From positions 13,355,243 through 13,419,242 of the forward strand of contig JAHCVI010000001.1 in assembly GCA_019096155.1 (NCBI GenBank): a DNA stretch of 64,000 nt, read 5' to 3'. The notes beneath the pieces were generated by a model. It was not told the DNA's origin and did no database searches. It was given only the letters and a program-made list of their open reading frames with translations. Of the stretch, positions 1 to 10,541 are shown one piece after another. This stretch comes from Staphylotrichum longicolle (taxonomy: Eukaryota; Ascomycota; Sordariomycetes; Sordariales; Chaetomiaceae). Within the stretch, counting starts at the first letter, position 1; each line of letters opens with the position of its first letter. A program made the position numbers and the translations under genes.

Positions 1-2799
1 CACCACCGCGCCTCCCTCCCCCTCATGACTCGCCCTACCCGCCCTCGCGGCATCCCCCCTCTGCCGCGCCAGCGCCCTCACATGCCCAGCCGCCCTCATC
101 TTCTCCAAATTCTTCTCCCGCCTCAACACCTCGGCCTTCATCCCGCCCGTGACCTTGCCCTCCCTCTCCCTCAACCGATTCGCCTTCACCACCATCTCCC
201 GCCCGACGACATACAGCCCCGTGCGCACGAGCACCCACGTCACGGCCGTGTTCCAGGCGAAGCTCACCGCGCTGCGCACCAGCACGACCGCGCTGTTCGT
301 AAACACGCCCCGGGAAAAGGCAAACAGGAACGACGCGAGGATGATGCCCGCCGAGACGGGGAACATGAGGCGCAGCTCGGTCGCGAGCGGGAGCAGGCCC
401 TCGTTGAGCTCGGCGGCGTTCATGCCAAAGACGGACGCGCAGAAGGAGAGCGGGAGGAAGATGATGGTGACGATGGTGAAGATCATGATGGACTGGCCTT
501 GTTTGAGGGTGAGCTGGGCCTGCTTGACGGCCTCGCGGGCTTCGATGACGCCGGCTTGTTGTTGCTTGAGGGTGAGGAGGTCTTTGAGCTGGTGGGGGCC
601 GGGGGGTTAGTTTCCGGGTTGGTCGGGGGGTTGGGAAGGGGGCGAAGAGGGGGTGGGAACGAACTGTGGCTGAGGTTTGTTGGGCGCTTTTGCACCAGGG
701 CGCGAAGTTCCGAGATGCGCTCGTTGAGGTCGAGGAGGAGGTTGTCAGCTCGTGTGAGGGTGCGCTTGGCGTTTTGACGTTGCTGCTCTTCGTGCGGGCG
801 GGCTGACTCGTCGGTGTAGGGGTTCTCGCCGTCCAGTGATGCGCCTAATGCGAGATCCCAGGCGGCGGAGGCCTGTGAGGTTGCGGGCCGTCTCGAGCGG
901 ACGAGCGGTGTAAGGGCGCGACGGATGTGCTTGACGAAGCTCTCCATGACGGTCTGCTGCTGTTCTTTGATGCGCATCATGATGTGCAGCTCATCGAGGA
1001 TATCCTTGACCTCTTTGAGCAGCTCGCCCTCGGGGTTGATGTTCAGCAGGTGGTTTGAGTCGAGTGTCCGAAGAGACATAACGCTGCCGTCTGTAGTCGC
1101 GGCCGGCGAGGTGCGTGTAGATGAGGAACTGATCAAACGCTGCGGTCTGCTTGTAGGTCAGGTCACGGATGGCAGCGGTGAAGCGCGAAGAGCTCGACGA
1201 GGGCTGGCTGTGATTCTTCGTCCTGTCAAAGAACACTCGCGATGTCTCATCGACAATGATGAGAGCAAGGTCGTAGGCAGACGAGATGTCACCCGCCGGG
1301 CATATTGGAGGCGGGTGCGCAAGCTTTTGTGAACAGCCGAAGGGTCTGGTCGGTTCCTGCCCCAGCGTCGTGGAAGCTGGTGATGGGTTTCTTGGGGGTG
1401 TTAGCGCTTCAGGACGGGACGGGACGGCGTCGGAGTCGGCGATGGACTTACTCTCATCGAGAATCCACATCCACAACTGGTCCACCATGATGATTCGGGG
1501 CGTCTTCCGTATGTCTTCGTTGCACTGCGGACACGCCTCCATCCCAATACACTCATGCGCATGGGGCGTTGTCCCTCGGTACACCACCTGGTCTCTGTCC
1601 CTGGTACCCGTGTTTCTTAACGCACCATAGTAGGACTGGTCGAGGGTGCGTCTTGGTTGTAAGGGCGGTTCCGCATGCAGGTATTTCATCGTCAGCTGCT
1701 CCTCGATGTGCGAGTCCATGGCCTCAAGTAACGCCGCTGCGGCGCGGAAGACCTGGCCAAGGGCCTTTTTCTTGTCGACATTCACAAGCACGGGGGCCGC
1801 GGGCTGTGACACCCATGCGGGGGCGACTGTGTCCTGGGTCTCGGTGTGAGAAAATTGGTGTTTCGCCCGGTCAACCAGCTCCGAAATGGAAATCAAGTTT
1901 TGCTTGCTGGTTTCCTTGACAATTTCGGCAGAGCGTACGCGGCCCCGGTCCGTCTCCCAATGCAGATAGGGCATGAACAACACCATGTTCTTTGGGGCTG
2001 GCTCCGAGGCCACAGGGTCAACTGAGATGCCGGAACAAAACGGCCTCATGTGCCGAGCGTGAACCTCGGAATCGGCGTCAAAGTTTCGTTGTCCCTGCCA
2101 ATACCCGGGCTGAAGGAGCATCTCCGTCTTGGACTGGGGCATCTTAGACCGGGACTTGTGGAGGAGGCCGTCCGACTCGGGCCGGCTGTCGTGATAGTAG
2201 CGAGCGATGACCTCCTCAATCCAGGCCATGTTATTGGCAGGCAGATGGAAATACCGGACGACGCCGTCCTCGGCAGGCTGCATAATGGGGTTCCTCGATG
2301 CGTCTTCTGAAAGCAGGTCTGCCACGGTGACCTTTTGATGCGGGAAGGTCTTGGGCAGCCCGACAACGTCACATGGCTGCCCATCCTTGAAGCAGATGAC
2401 CGGTGCCTTGATGTGGTCATCAATCGGATCTTCGGCTGCCCTGGATGCTGGAGTTCCTGGAGTCTGGGCTCTCGAGGAGGTGGAGGCGAACTTGGCGGAC
2501 GTGGTGGAGGATGCACGTGGACGACCGGTTGCGGCACACCACTGGGCCATGGCACGGTTGAACTCCCTAAGCCGACTGCCTGCTGTCGAGTCATAGTGTG
2601 TTGTCTCGAGACGATGGCGGAGATCGAGGATCTTCCCGTTGACGCGTGCTATGCGTTGCTGGCTTTCTGGGGCAAGGCTCTCGTAGAAACGCCTTTGCTT
2701 GGCTGCGGGAAGACAGCCGTTGAAGTGGACGGCCGGATCCGAGACCCGGTTGCCGTGGGGCTTATCGCTGAGACATGTCGACGGGAACTGGGGCGCCAT
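1..2799 (-). CDS. CorA-like divalent-cation transporter family protein, 3' end cut by window edge, two frame breaks
   Basis: Fungal CorA/ZntB-type membrane protein, probably in the plasma or an organelle membrane; in fungi this family often has a long soluble N-terminal part of unknown role. Exon 1 runs from the ATG at 2799 to 1452. An intron with GTAAGT donor at 1451, a GCTAAC branch and acceptor before 1345 follows, and a second intron lies near 580-690. The C-terminal part shows the family signature: a long helix with repeated LTLKQ units, then the membrane segment ending in FGMN (near 430), matching the GMN pore motif, and a second hydrophobic segment. No stop occurs before position 1. 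The frame changes near 1283 (from the segment ending LRTRLQYARR to the one starting DISSAYDLALI) and again near 1050-1085 (before LLNINPEGELLKEV). Both sides of each break look conserved. One missing G in the GGCGGG run would repair the first. Either assembly errors or an early pseudogene. Confidence 0.8.
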
Positions 2800-3647
2800 G
2801 TCGACAACGTCTCGCAGTCAGCCAACAAGGGATTAGGTTATGACGAGACAGAACAGCGAAAGACGGAGAATGAAAAAGGCACCCATGAGAGATGGGACTG
2901 GGACGAGATGCCAAGAGTAAAAGAACTGTCAATCGTGTTCTGGCAGAAAGAAGTAAAAATCCAAGAGTCAAGCTTTGCGGCTCGCCCACAGGGCTGAACT
3001 CCTGTGCCGCCGTTGAACCTGGTCGCGGTTCCGTCAATCGCAGGTGCGTGCAAGGGTGGCCCACCCATGTCTTTCCTGTGTGACAATGGATTGCGGCAAT
3101 GAAAAGGGGCTGACCAAGTTCTGCATCCTGCGCCCCTTCGGAGTTGGGACCCTGCCCAGCCCAATCCAGGGGCTTCTCCTGCGACTTGATTCTAGATGTC
3201 CATCAGCCAAAGGCTGGCAAAACTGCAATTCCGCGGCTAATTCTTCAGCCACATGAAGCAGGAGGCGTGGACGTGGCTCTTGCGCGTCGGGGTTTGCCGA
3301 GGTTTGGGAATCTTGGGGGTTCGGGCCTCGAGTCTCCCCGTCTGACATGAATGATGGATGCAACAAACATCAACACTGGCAAGCCACACTTCGCTAACTG
3401 GATGGGGTCATCTGCGCGAGTGTGATGGGTTAGGGTTGTTTCGTTGCCTCCTTCTGGAAAGAAAAAGTTGTCGACCAAATCGTGACATCTCCGTTTCTGA
3501 CCAAAGGTACCTCAACTGAGAAAGCCCGAAGACTTGAAGTAAAGCAAAATGGAATTCAAGACCACCTTACTGAATGTTTTCTTCTTCTTTTTCTCCCTCT
3601 TCTTCCTCCTTCTTTTTCTGCCTCTTTTTCTCTTATCTCTCCAGTTT
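2800..3647. other. intergenic, no gene seen
   Basis: Upstream region of the CorA-like gene. Open frames here are short, overlap one another and lack domains or good splice sites. A pyrimidine-rich tract begins at about 3575. Confidence 0.5.
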
Positions 3648-3692
3648 TCAGTGATCTTTTCCCTTTCTCTTTTTCCTCGTCTTTCTTTCCAG
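3574..3692. repeat. long polypyrimidine (CT-rich) low-complexity tract
   Basis: About 120 bases almost entirely of C and T on the plus strand (mostly TTC and TCT units). On the minus strand it is the purine-rich sequence into which the carboxylesterase remnant runs and loses homology, so it marks the breakpoint of that fragment. Confidence 0.8.
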
Positions 3693-3908
3693 TGCTTCAA
3701 AGCGTAGGTTGCTGACGGGTGGTTTGGCAAACGAAATCCCTAGAAGCTTGCGGACCGCAGGTGCTGCGCTGTCGATTGTACCGTGAACAACGCAGCTTTC
3801 GGTACAGACCGTGAGGTTGTCGTTACAAGACCGCGCATTTGCCGAGTGTCCAAAGACGACTGCGGCAAGAACAGCGGCAGAGCTTAGTTGCATTGGCAGC
3901 GTGAGCAC
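3648..3908 (-). pseudogene. carboxylesterase type B, N-terminal fragment only
   Basis: The first 70 or so residues match the start of fungal type-B carboxylesterases/lipases (alpha/beta hydrolases, normally about 530 residues and secreted). There is a signal peptide (MQLSSAAVLAAVVFGHSANA), then VHGTIDSAAPAVRKLLGISF and KPPVSNLRFEAL, which corresponds to the family's G-x-x-x-G-I-P-F-A-x-P-P-V-G-x-L-R-F block. Several consensus positions are changed (P to S, E to K, G to S). After LRFEAL the reading runs into a lysine/arginine-rich tail encoded by the purine tract and stops. The nucleophile elbow GESAG, acid and histidine are all absent and no continuing exon was found downstream. I read it as a truncated relic. 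Confidence 0.65.
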
Positions 3909-4355
3909 CTAGAGATGAGCTTTTTGGTATAAGCCCGCTTGTCTGTCATACGGCATCGGTGACGCTTGTAGGCGAAAAAAGGTCCTTTCGTTATTATTGT
4001 TGCAGACGTTGCCCATGTCAACAACCGAGAGAGGCCCGAGATTTCAAGTTGTTTGCATTACCCTCATTACTTACTTAGCCTCTGGTCGAGTTGGACCGTG
4101 GCGGAGTGCGGCATCAAGCATGCGATAGCCGGCGCTATCATGCACAGAATTGCGAGCATAACTGATCCACACTCCAAGTTGCGTCTATGGCGGTACACTG
4201 GTAAGACTTCTCAGGTCTGTTCTGATTCTCTCACAGTTGCTACTTTGCTGTCTCCGACAAGTGACTGGCGAGCAGCCGCACGTGTCAGTTAGAACGAGGA
4301 GGAAGTTTCGACACGAGATTCACACCCCTTTCATGCTGCATCCCAGAAGCAGGTA
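3909..4355. other. intergenic, no gene seen
   Basis: Region upstream of the carboxylesterase relic and downstream of the small candidate gene at 4356-4718. No open frame with coding character. Confidence 0.4.
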
Positions 4356-4718
4356 TCAAGCCGTGTTTTGAGTGGTTGCCCTGAATTCAACAACGCCTGT
4401 TTGCTTTTCTTTGTCTATTGCATTGCATAGTTCAGCTCGCGCCAAATCGCTGATCCACATTGCCTTTCCATCCACATCGAATGTGATCGGCTCTGTCGCA
4501 ACCTCCGCCTCGCTATGCACCTGGTCGAACCATGGCTTTCCATTCTCTGCGGTGACACGCTTTGTTTCTTTGAGCTACAGTTCCACAAGCGCCATGCCTC
4601 CATGCGTGGCTGATGCCTCCTGCTCGTTGAATGTTCTTTGTCTGGTCGGTCCGCGTTGGGATACTTGAACAAGCTGAGATGCAGAGTCCCCAAGCTGATG
4701 TCTGATGTTCACGGCCAT
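4356..4718 (-). CDS. small candidate protein, about 90 aa, two exons
   Basis: Unrecognised. Read on the minus strand, ATG at 4718 opens MAVNIRHQLGDSASQLVQ (4665-4718). The frame then continues to a TAG at 4575-4577. That TAG is preceded by CTG and works as an acceptor (CTGTAG), so an intron from the GTATCC donor at 4664 to 4575 removes it in phase 0. Exon 2 (4356-4574) continues with LKETKRVTAENGKPWFDQVH and ends RATTQNTA before a TGA. The exon 2 reading is acidic/lysine balanced, unlike random sequence. The branch site is weak, so the alternative is a gene inactivated by a C-to-T change (CAG to TAG). No domain seen. Confidence 0.4.
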
Positions 4719-4787
4719 TAACGTTATCCGGCACAACAGACATCACCACCCTTTCCGCTACCTGCCTAGTCAAACCACATCATCAAC

Positions 4788-5231
4788 ATGGCCTCTGAGC
4801 AAACGCATTATCGAGTGTTCTTGGCTACCTACCTTGGGCGCCCAGACCATCACGCCATCTACGTGGAAAACGAGGCGACCGTAACTGCCAATGAACCTTC
4901 AGGTCACCTCTTTCATGTCACCGGCAACCTGCAAACTGGAATGCGGTTTGAGATGAAGCGGGCAGTTCACCCTTTGGAGTCCCCGTCGGGAGACAGCGTG
5001 CGGCATTTGGGCTGGGTGGCGCACGACAACTTCCTCCAGAGGATCGAGGGGATATGTGCCAAAATCCCCCCACCCAGAAAACAGTACCACATTGCAAAAC
5101 GGCTCTTTCCCAGCGAGCCTCTTCGCCACTGCCAGCACTGGGCTGCTGAAGCGATCCAACTTCTCATCGAATCCAAAGTTTTGGAGCCACTGGGATCGTT
5201 GGATAACGGAGAGACCGTTTTTCGGTCCTGA
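4788..5231 (+). CDS. small conserved fungal protein of unknown function, 147 aa
   Basis: Intronless protein starting at ATG 4788, the first ATG after a pyrimidine/AC-rich leader with CAACATGG context. It begins with a YRVFLATYLG strand and a histidine-rich HHAIYVE stretch, then GHLFHVTGNLQTGMRFE, a proline-rich IPPPRKQ and the C-terminal LRHCQHWAAEAIQLLI helix. The arrangement (beta-rich start, FHVTG, then C-x2-W near the end) is one I know from many small Pezizomycotina proteins of unknown function, probably of the DUF6914 type, though I cannot confirm the name. No signal peptide or membrane segment, so likely cytosolic. No function is assigned. Confidence 0.75.
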   Translation: MASEQTHYRVFLATYLGRPDHHAIYVENEATVTANEPSGHLFHVTGNLQTGMRFEMKRAVHPLESPSGDSVRHLGWVAHDNFLQRIEGICAKIPPPRKQYHIAKRLFPSEPLRHCQHWAAEAIQLLIESKVLEPLGSLDNGETVFRS

Positions 5232-5348
5232 TCAACTTCCAAACCAGGCAGGATTGGCCTGATGACGCAGGAGGAGGGCTTGATCGGTTGGACAATGGAT
5301 GGACAGATACAAGAGAGAAGAAGAAATTGCTGACTGTTGGGTGACTGC

Positions 5349-5360
5349 TGGTGGTGGTGG

Positions 5361-5394
<34 letters not shown>

Positions 5395-5417
5395 ACTGCT
5401 GTTGTTGTTGTGTTGTT
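5349..5417 (+). repeat. GTT/GGT trinucleotide microsatellite
   Basis: GGT units followed by a nearly perfect run of GTT units, interrupted once by ACTGCT. It lies in the roughly 480-base spacer between two convergent genes (4788-5231 plus and 5713-6588 minus). The rest of the spacer is T-rich, including T runs at about 5610-5645 near the 3' ends. No gene seen. Confidence 0.9.
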
Positions 5418-5712
5418 AGATTTCCTGACACCTTTGGTTTCATCCTTCTCTCTCTGTTTTCTCTGCTTGCTTTTTTCCCCTCCCGTTTTACGTCCTGTTC
5501 CTTCTCAAGGTCAGAGATGTCACTGGAGGAGAGCTGGGCCAGGGGCACCGCTGCGGGTGTGGTGGGGAAGACCGTGACATGATTCGACGAGTACATGAGC
5601 TTTTCTGTTTTCCTTTTTTTCTTTTCAAGTTTTTTTCTCTTTTTTGCTCAATCTGTGAAGAACACTAAAATACAAGCATGTACGCGCGGACCAGGAAAAA
5701 ACCCCACAACAT

Positions 5713-6588
5713 TTAGAAAAACAGCACATACTTCAGGTGAACGTGCAACCAACCAGCTTCGGCAACCCACTCGTCGAGGATCTTGGGGAGCCACTTCCAC
5801 CAATCGTCCTTGCATCGGCACAGATAGGTGGCGACGCCGTACTCCCAGTAGGAAGGGTACCACCCCGAACGCTCCCAATCTATAATCACCACCGTTTTGC
5901 CGTCTTCGCGAAGCATGATGTTTTCATGGAGGAGGTCGGCGTGGGTAAAGACCGGCTTGTGGCCCTTGAACAAGGCGTGGTAGTGTTGTCGGAGGAACGG
6001 GAGACGAAGCCGGTCGTCGCCGTAAACCCGGTCGTCGAGGCAGCGCCACATGGCCTCTGTCCACTGCTCCTCGGTCTCCTGCGGTCCCGAGATGGTCTCG
6101 TCCAGATGAGGTCGTGTCCCGAGGTTTACATCAGTGAAAAAGTAGTCCTGGATCGGCTGTCTCCAGATGCCCCCGTAAAAGCCTGGAGCGGGGATGCCGC
6201 GAAGCTCGTCCATGTGTCGCCGGAGTTGTGAAGCCACTGCCGCCTTGTCTGCGTCGCTGAGGGTGGGCCAGACTTTCTCGAGCGTTTTTCCAGGGATAAA
6301 CTCTTGCACAATGAACTTGAAGTCGGTTTCGTCATCGTGAAACAGTGCGTAGACGGTTGGGACTGGAATGTTGGTAGTTTGCCGCACGAAGAGCATATTT
6401 TCGCCCTCCTGAAGAGTAACCCACTTTCCATACTTCACGATGAAATGATCCCCGACACGGACAACATGGGTGGAATTATAGACCTCTGACAAGAAGCTTT
6501 TCGACGCGAGAATGTCGGCCACGGTTGGGAGCGGTGCGGGGAGGAGATCGGGCGGGGCATAGTACGGGAGGGAAGGCCGGGAAGCCAT
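5713..6588 (-). CDS. aminoglycoside phosphotransferase (APH) family kinase-like protein, 291 aa
   Basis: Single-exon protein-kinase-like fold of the APH (PF01636) type, common in Pezizomycotina; substrate unknown, often a small molecule. Start chosen at the ATG 6588 (MASRPSLPYY) because upstream frame sequence is unlike the family. Residues about 51-54 (VKYG) hold the ATP-binding lysine; HADLLHENIM at 216-225 is the catalytic Brenner motif (D218, N223); IDWE at 236-239 supplies the metal-binding aspartate, followed by SGWYPSYWEY typical of fungal members. Length is normal for the family (about 280-300). All catalytic residues are present, so activity is plausible, but the name does not imply drug resistance in fungi. 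Confidence 0.9.
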   Translation of the reverse strand: MASRPSLPYYAPPDLLPAPLPTVADILASKSFLSEVYNSTHVVRVGDHFIVKYGKWVTLQEGENMLFVRQTTNIPVPTVYALFHDDETDFKFIVQEFIPGKTLEKVWPTLSDADKAAVASQLRRHMDELRGIPAPGFYGGIWRQPIQDYFFTDVNLGTRPHLDETISGPQETEEQWTEAMWRCLDDRVYGDDRLRLPFLRQHYHALFKGHKPVFTHADLLHENIMLREDGKTVVIIDWERSGWYPSYWEYGVATYLCRCKDDWWKWLPKILDEWVAEAGWLHVHLKYVLFF

Positions 6589-7232
6589 GCTTTCGATGCT
6601 GGCGAAACAAAAGTGGCTGAATGGAAGAAGTGTCGAGATTGCCAGAGTGATGGAGGATGGCCCGACTGTGAATTGGAGTGTGTGATGGTGCGGGCGTGCC
6701 GTCTCCTTTTCTCCTCTTCGATGCCTCTTTATCACCTGGTATGTGCTGCTTGATTTCCCCTTGGGTGTCAATGCAGACCCCTCGTCAATCGGGCGGCAGC
6801 CGGATCCGGCCATTTTGGGGAGGCCCTGTGATGGCTTCCAGGAGCCTGACCAAGTATCAGACAAAGGCGGCCGGGTTCCTCGAGCGGCTGGGGGGCAGGC
6901 CCGACTCCCAATCATGACTGGAGAAAACAAAGAAGCCTTCTGTCGGGCGAGGCGCGGAAAACACCCTTCGCAGGTCTTCGACGCATCCGGTGCATTCTTC
7001 AAAGAACGACCGAGGGAATCTCCAGTGAAGTTGCCACAACTTCCCGTCCCGGTTTGCCATTGTTTGCGCTGGATCGACCTCCGTTAGATCACCCAACACC
7101 ATTTCTGGAGTTCAGAGCAGCGACGAGCTCTTTGCCTCACAATGTAAAACGTGACTCGATGATGGTATTAGGTTCGGTTCCTGGCCAAGCGCACAGTGCA
7201 CCTCCGACATCCCCTGATCAACTGCCCACGGT
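6589..7232. other. intergenic, promoter side of the APH gene
   Basis: About 640 bases between the APH start and the 3' end of the kelch gene. Contains no convincing coding frame. Alternating T/C-rich patches upstream of 6588 are compatible with a promoter and leader; no clear TATA box. Confidence 0.4.
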
Positions 7233-8712
7233 TTACTCCCATCGATCATTATCTGCATAGCCATGGGCAAGCCTTAGAAGCCATCCATCGCCCTCCTTCT
7301 CCTCCTTAGCATTGATCCCTCCCCAGAGGACCACGCCTTGCCCGTCCAAGCATCGATCCGCCCCAAACAATCCCCTCGGCCCAGGGTGTACCTTCCCCTC
7401 CTCCGTGACCTGCTCAATCGGGACGATTTCTGCCTCGTCCCACCTAAACTCCCCCGACTCCATGCGGGGCAACTTGTCTCGAATCGTGTCCTTAGCTGCT
7501 GCGGCGCTCCGCCCACGCGCTGGCAGCTGCAGCGTCCAAATGTCCGAGAAATAGTGCTTCTCACTTCCCTCGGAACACCCAAAACCATAAACGAGATACT
7601 CCCGCCCGTGTCCCGTGCTCAGGGGCACCAACGCCCCGCCTGTCCTTGGCTTCGGCCCCGGCGCAAGCGGGTTCGCAGGGAAGCTCACGCTCTCCCACGC
7701 CAACGCGCCCGGCTTCTCCCGCTCTGCTGCCGACGCTCGCATGTCGAGATAGTGCACCACCCCACCCAGCACCGCACCGCCGCCCTGCTTATCCCCCCCA
7801 TCCTCAGCGATGATGTACACCCTCCCACCCACATACGCCGCGGCAAGCGGGCGCGCTGGCAACCCCGGCAGCGCCGTCCACACCCGTCGCTCCAGGTCAT
7901 ACATCCACGCCTCCCTCTCCGTCTCCCCCCCGCTGCCGCCGCTCCCCGCTTGACTCTTGCCCCCAACGAGCACCAGAAACCGCTGCGCATCGTCGCCGTC
8001 ACCGTCCTCGCCCGCGAACAACCAATGCCCCCACCGCGGCGCCATCTGCGCCCCGAGCTGCGTATCCCCGCGCAGCTTCTCCCAGCTCAGCGCCTCGCAG
8101 TCCCACTGCCACAGGCAGTTCCCCTCTCCCTCGCCGTCGCCGCCGCCCACGGGGTGCCCCGCCGCGTCGCGCCCGCCGTGCACGAGCAGGAACCGGCCCC
8201 CCGCCCGGGCGCAGGCGGCGTGCTCTGCGCGCGGGGCGGGCACGAGGACCTCGCCGGTGGAGGGGTCCTGCAGCGGGTAGGGCGGGTAGCATGTGTATGC
8301 GGCGCGCTCGTCGGCGTTGTCGTTGTTGGGGTCGGGCGGGGAGGTGGTGGTCTTGGTGGTGGGGAGGGTGATGGTGTGGATGCCCGGCGGGCAGAGGGTG
8401 TTAGAGGCGTCGAGGCCGCCGAAGATGAAGGCTTTGTTGGCGAGGACGGTGAGGGAGTGGTGGGAGCGGGCGAGGGCGGGGTGGCTGCGGGTGGTCAGTG
8501 ATGCGTGCGGGGGATAGGGAGTGTATGTGGGAGGTCGGTGGTGGGGTGGGAGGAAGGACTTACGGGGAACCTTCGGGGGCTGGGTTTGGGAGATGGGTGA
8601 GGGAGATCTTAAGGGGAAGGGTAGGGGCTGCGATGGCGACGGCGGCAGCTGCTTCGAGGCCTGTTGCGACGACTTGTTCGGCCGCGATGGCTGCGGCGGC
8701 GACTTCGGCCAT
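7233..8712 (-). CDS. kelch-repeat (galactose-oxidase-like beta-propeller) protein, 466 aa
   Basis: Two exons: 8564-8712 and 7233-8484, with a GTAAGT donor at 8563 and a CAG acceptor at 8485; joined length is an exact multiple of three. Exon 1 is an alanine-rich leader. Exon 2 shows kelch features: SHHSLTVL-FIFGGLD, RAEHAACARAGGRFLLVHGG, WGHWLFAG-RFLVLVGGK, AAAYVGGRVYIIA and GLFGADRCLDG-VVLWGG, i.e. repeated double glycines after hydrophobic strands with later W or Y residues. These blades form protein-interaction scaffolds. No signal peptide is clear and no partner domain (F-box, BTB) is present, so the role is unknown, probably cytosolic. The glycine/aspartate-rich inserts between blades are low complexity. 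Confidence 0.85.
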
Positions 8713-10541
8713 TGTGCGTGGTGCTAACGTCGAAATTTTGGGGTCGGATGTTGAATAGGTGGCTTATTAGCGGCCAGTTTCAATTTTGAACTTGTCCAGC
8801 CAAACCTCTCGTGACGTGGAGTTGGCGAGTTGTGCTCAAAGGACTTCGCAAAAGTGTAAGTCAAGCCTGGAGAGGGCGATGACGTAGTTGCGGGGCCCTG
8901 TGGCCAGGGTCAAGCTCGGGGGGTTGCAAATGTGCCCCTCGCAGACCCAAACCTTCGCCTTTCTTTCAGTTGCCCCATCTTTGCTGCAAAAGCCGCCAAA
9001 GTTGTTGGAATGATGCTGCGACGGCTCGAAGACTCGGCGATATTCCTGTTGAAGGCGCCAAATAAAGGTAAGCTGCAATTTTGTCAGCTCGACCGACTCA
9101 ACTTCGACGGCGTCGCTGCTGGCCGAGGTGCTGTTATGTTCGCGACCTCCCTTCGGTCCCAGTGCAATGGTGCCGCAATTAACCCCAGCTCTCACAGAAG
9201 CCATTTGGGAAGGTACCGGTATTTCGGACTGGACGCCGTGACGGAGCAGATACCTTACCCACATTTCAAGGCTAAACAAGCTCAACAAGTTAAGGTTGTT
9301 TAATCAGCGCACGCAACCATTCGTCGGAACTCATGGCTCCCGGATCCCGGCTTTGCTGTGCCTGGCCCTGGCGGGTCTGAGCCTGGTGTTTGGCGGGGTC
9401 ATGCCTGAGCCGCAGCAGTGATACCCTGGCGCATGCGTCAGGCAGGCAACCTGACAACTCACGACTTTCGACCATTTTCCGCAGCCAGTGCCGTGACGGA
9501 CCCGCCATTTGACGATTGAAGACCTGCGCGCCGCGAGATGTTGAGGTTCTGCATGGCAAATGTCGGTCTGATACAACTTCAATGCGGCTGATTGATTGCG
9601 TTCCTCGAGCCTCGCTGTTGCAGGCTCTAACTATCGGCGGGTTTGGGGAAGGCAAAACCTGGAAGTCTGGTGCACGAGGCTCTCGGAGCGCCAATTGCAG
9701 CCCAACGTCCGGGCAGTCTATCGACCTCTCTCCCGCGTCGAAAACGCCACTATTGACAGCTGAAATACTGGCCAGAGATGTGACTGGATGATGCCTGCCA
9801 CTGGCGTTCTGGCGTCAGTCCCAATGGTTCATTCCCGACTCAAACCGCCATGTGGGGAAGCCCTCCATCTGGGCCATGGATGGATCATTTTGCTGCCCAG
9901 CTCATTGTGGTGCCGACGGTAACAGGCGATTCCGTGCAGCCAAGCCCGCCGGTTCTGCTGCAGCCTCGTTGCAGAACCCGCCGTCGACAGAGCCTCTGCA
10001 ATTTCTTTTGCTGCCAAATTTATGCACGCAACGCTGCCACGTCCGTGACCATCAGCAGGCTGCTGAATCCGGTAACGACAGCGGCCTGACAGAACCCGTC
10101 CCTTGTCGCGAGCTCACCTCAGATGCCTGCCTCAAATTCTTCGGCGCTAGACTTTAGGGCCCAGGCACCAAGATCCTCAGCCCCAGTCCCGCTTGGCAAG
10201 ACCAATCGATCCTGGCCTGCTGCGGAATCTGGGACGACGCCAAGCGCGGCCTCCCTGCTGGGCTGTGGCCAGCCATGTGGCTTAGGCAGTGAAGGCGCTC
10301 TGTTGATTGGCCTGCCTGCGTAGAGCATCGTGAAGCATCCCAAAGGGGGCTAGGGAGTCCGACAGGGGCTTAGGGTTTTCGGTGACAGCCCGTTCGACAT
10401 TTAACATGCGGTTGCCCGCTGAGGCTGAAGCTTTGGACCAACCCTTTCTTGAGCAGCAAGCAAACAGTTCAAACCAGCGTGTTTGAGATTGACATCAAAC
10501 CGAACCTAGATCGACACACAAACGACCGTACGCACCGAACC
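8713..10541. other. 1.8-kb intergenic region, no gene recognised
   Basis: Divergent promoter space between the kelch gene (minus) and the membrane-protein gene (plus). Open frames of up to 150 codons exist on both strands (for example 8836-9288 minus) but they overlap, lack known motifs and have no supported splice sites. Nothing further seen. Confidence 0.5.

Noticed and set aside
25..777. 250-codon plus-strand frame rich in R, H and E
   Set aside because: Antisense to the CorA-like C-terminal exon, whose GMN motif and membrane helices show the true strand.
7338..8501. 387-codon plus-strand frame
   Set aside because: Antisense shadow of the kelch gene, rich in P and R as expected from GC-rich complementary sequence.
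8836..9288. 150-codon minus-strand frame
   Set aside because: No family resemblance or splice context; most likely chance.
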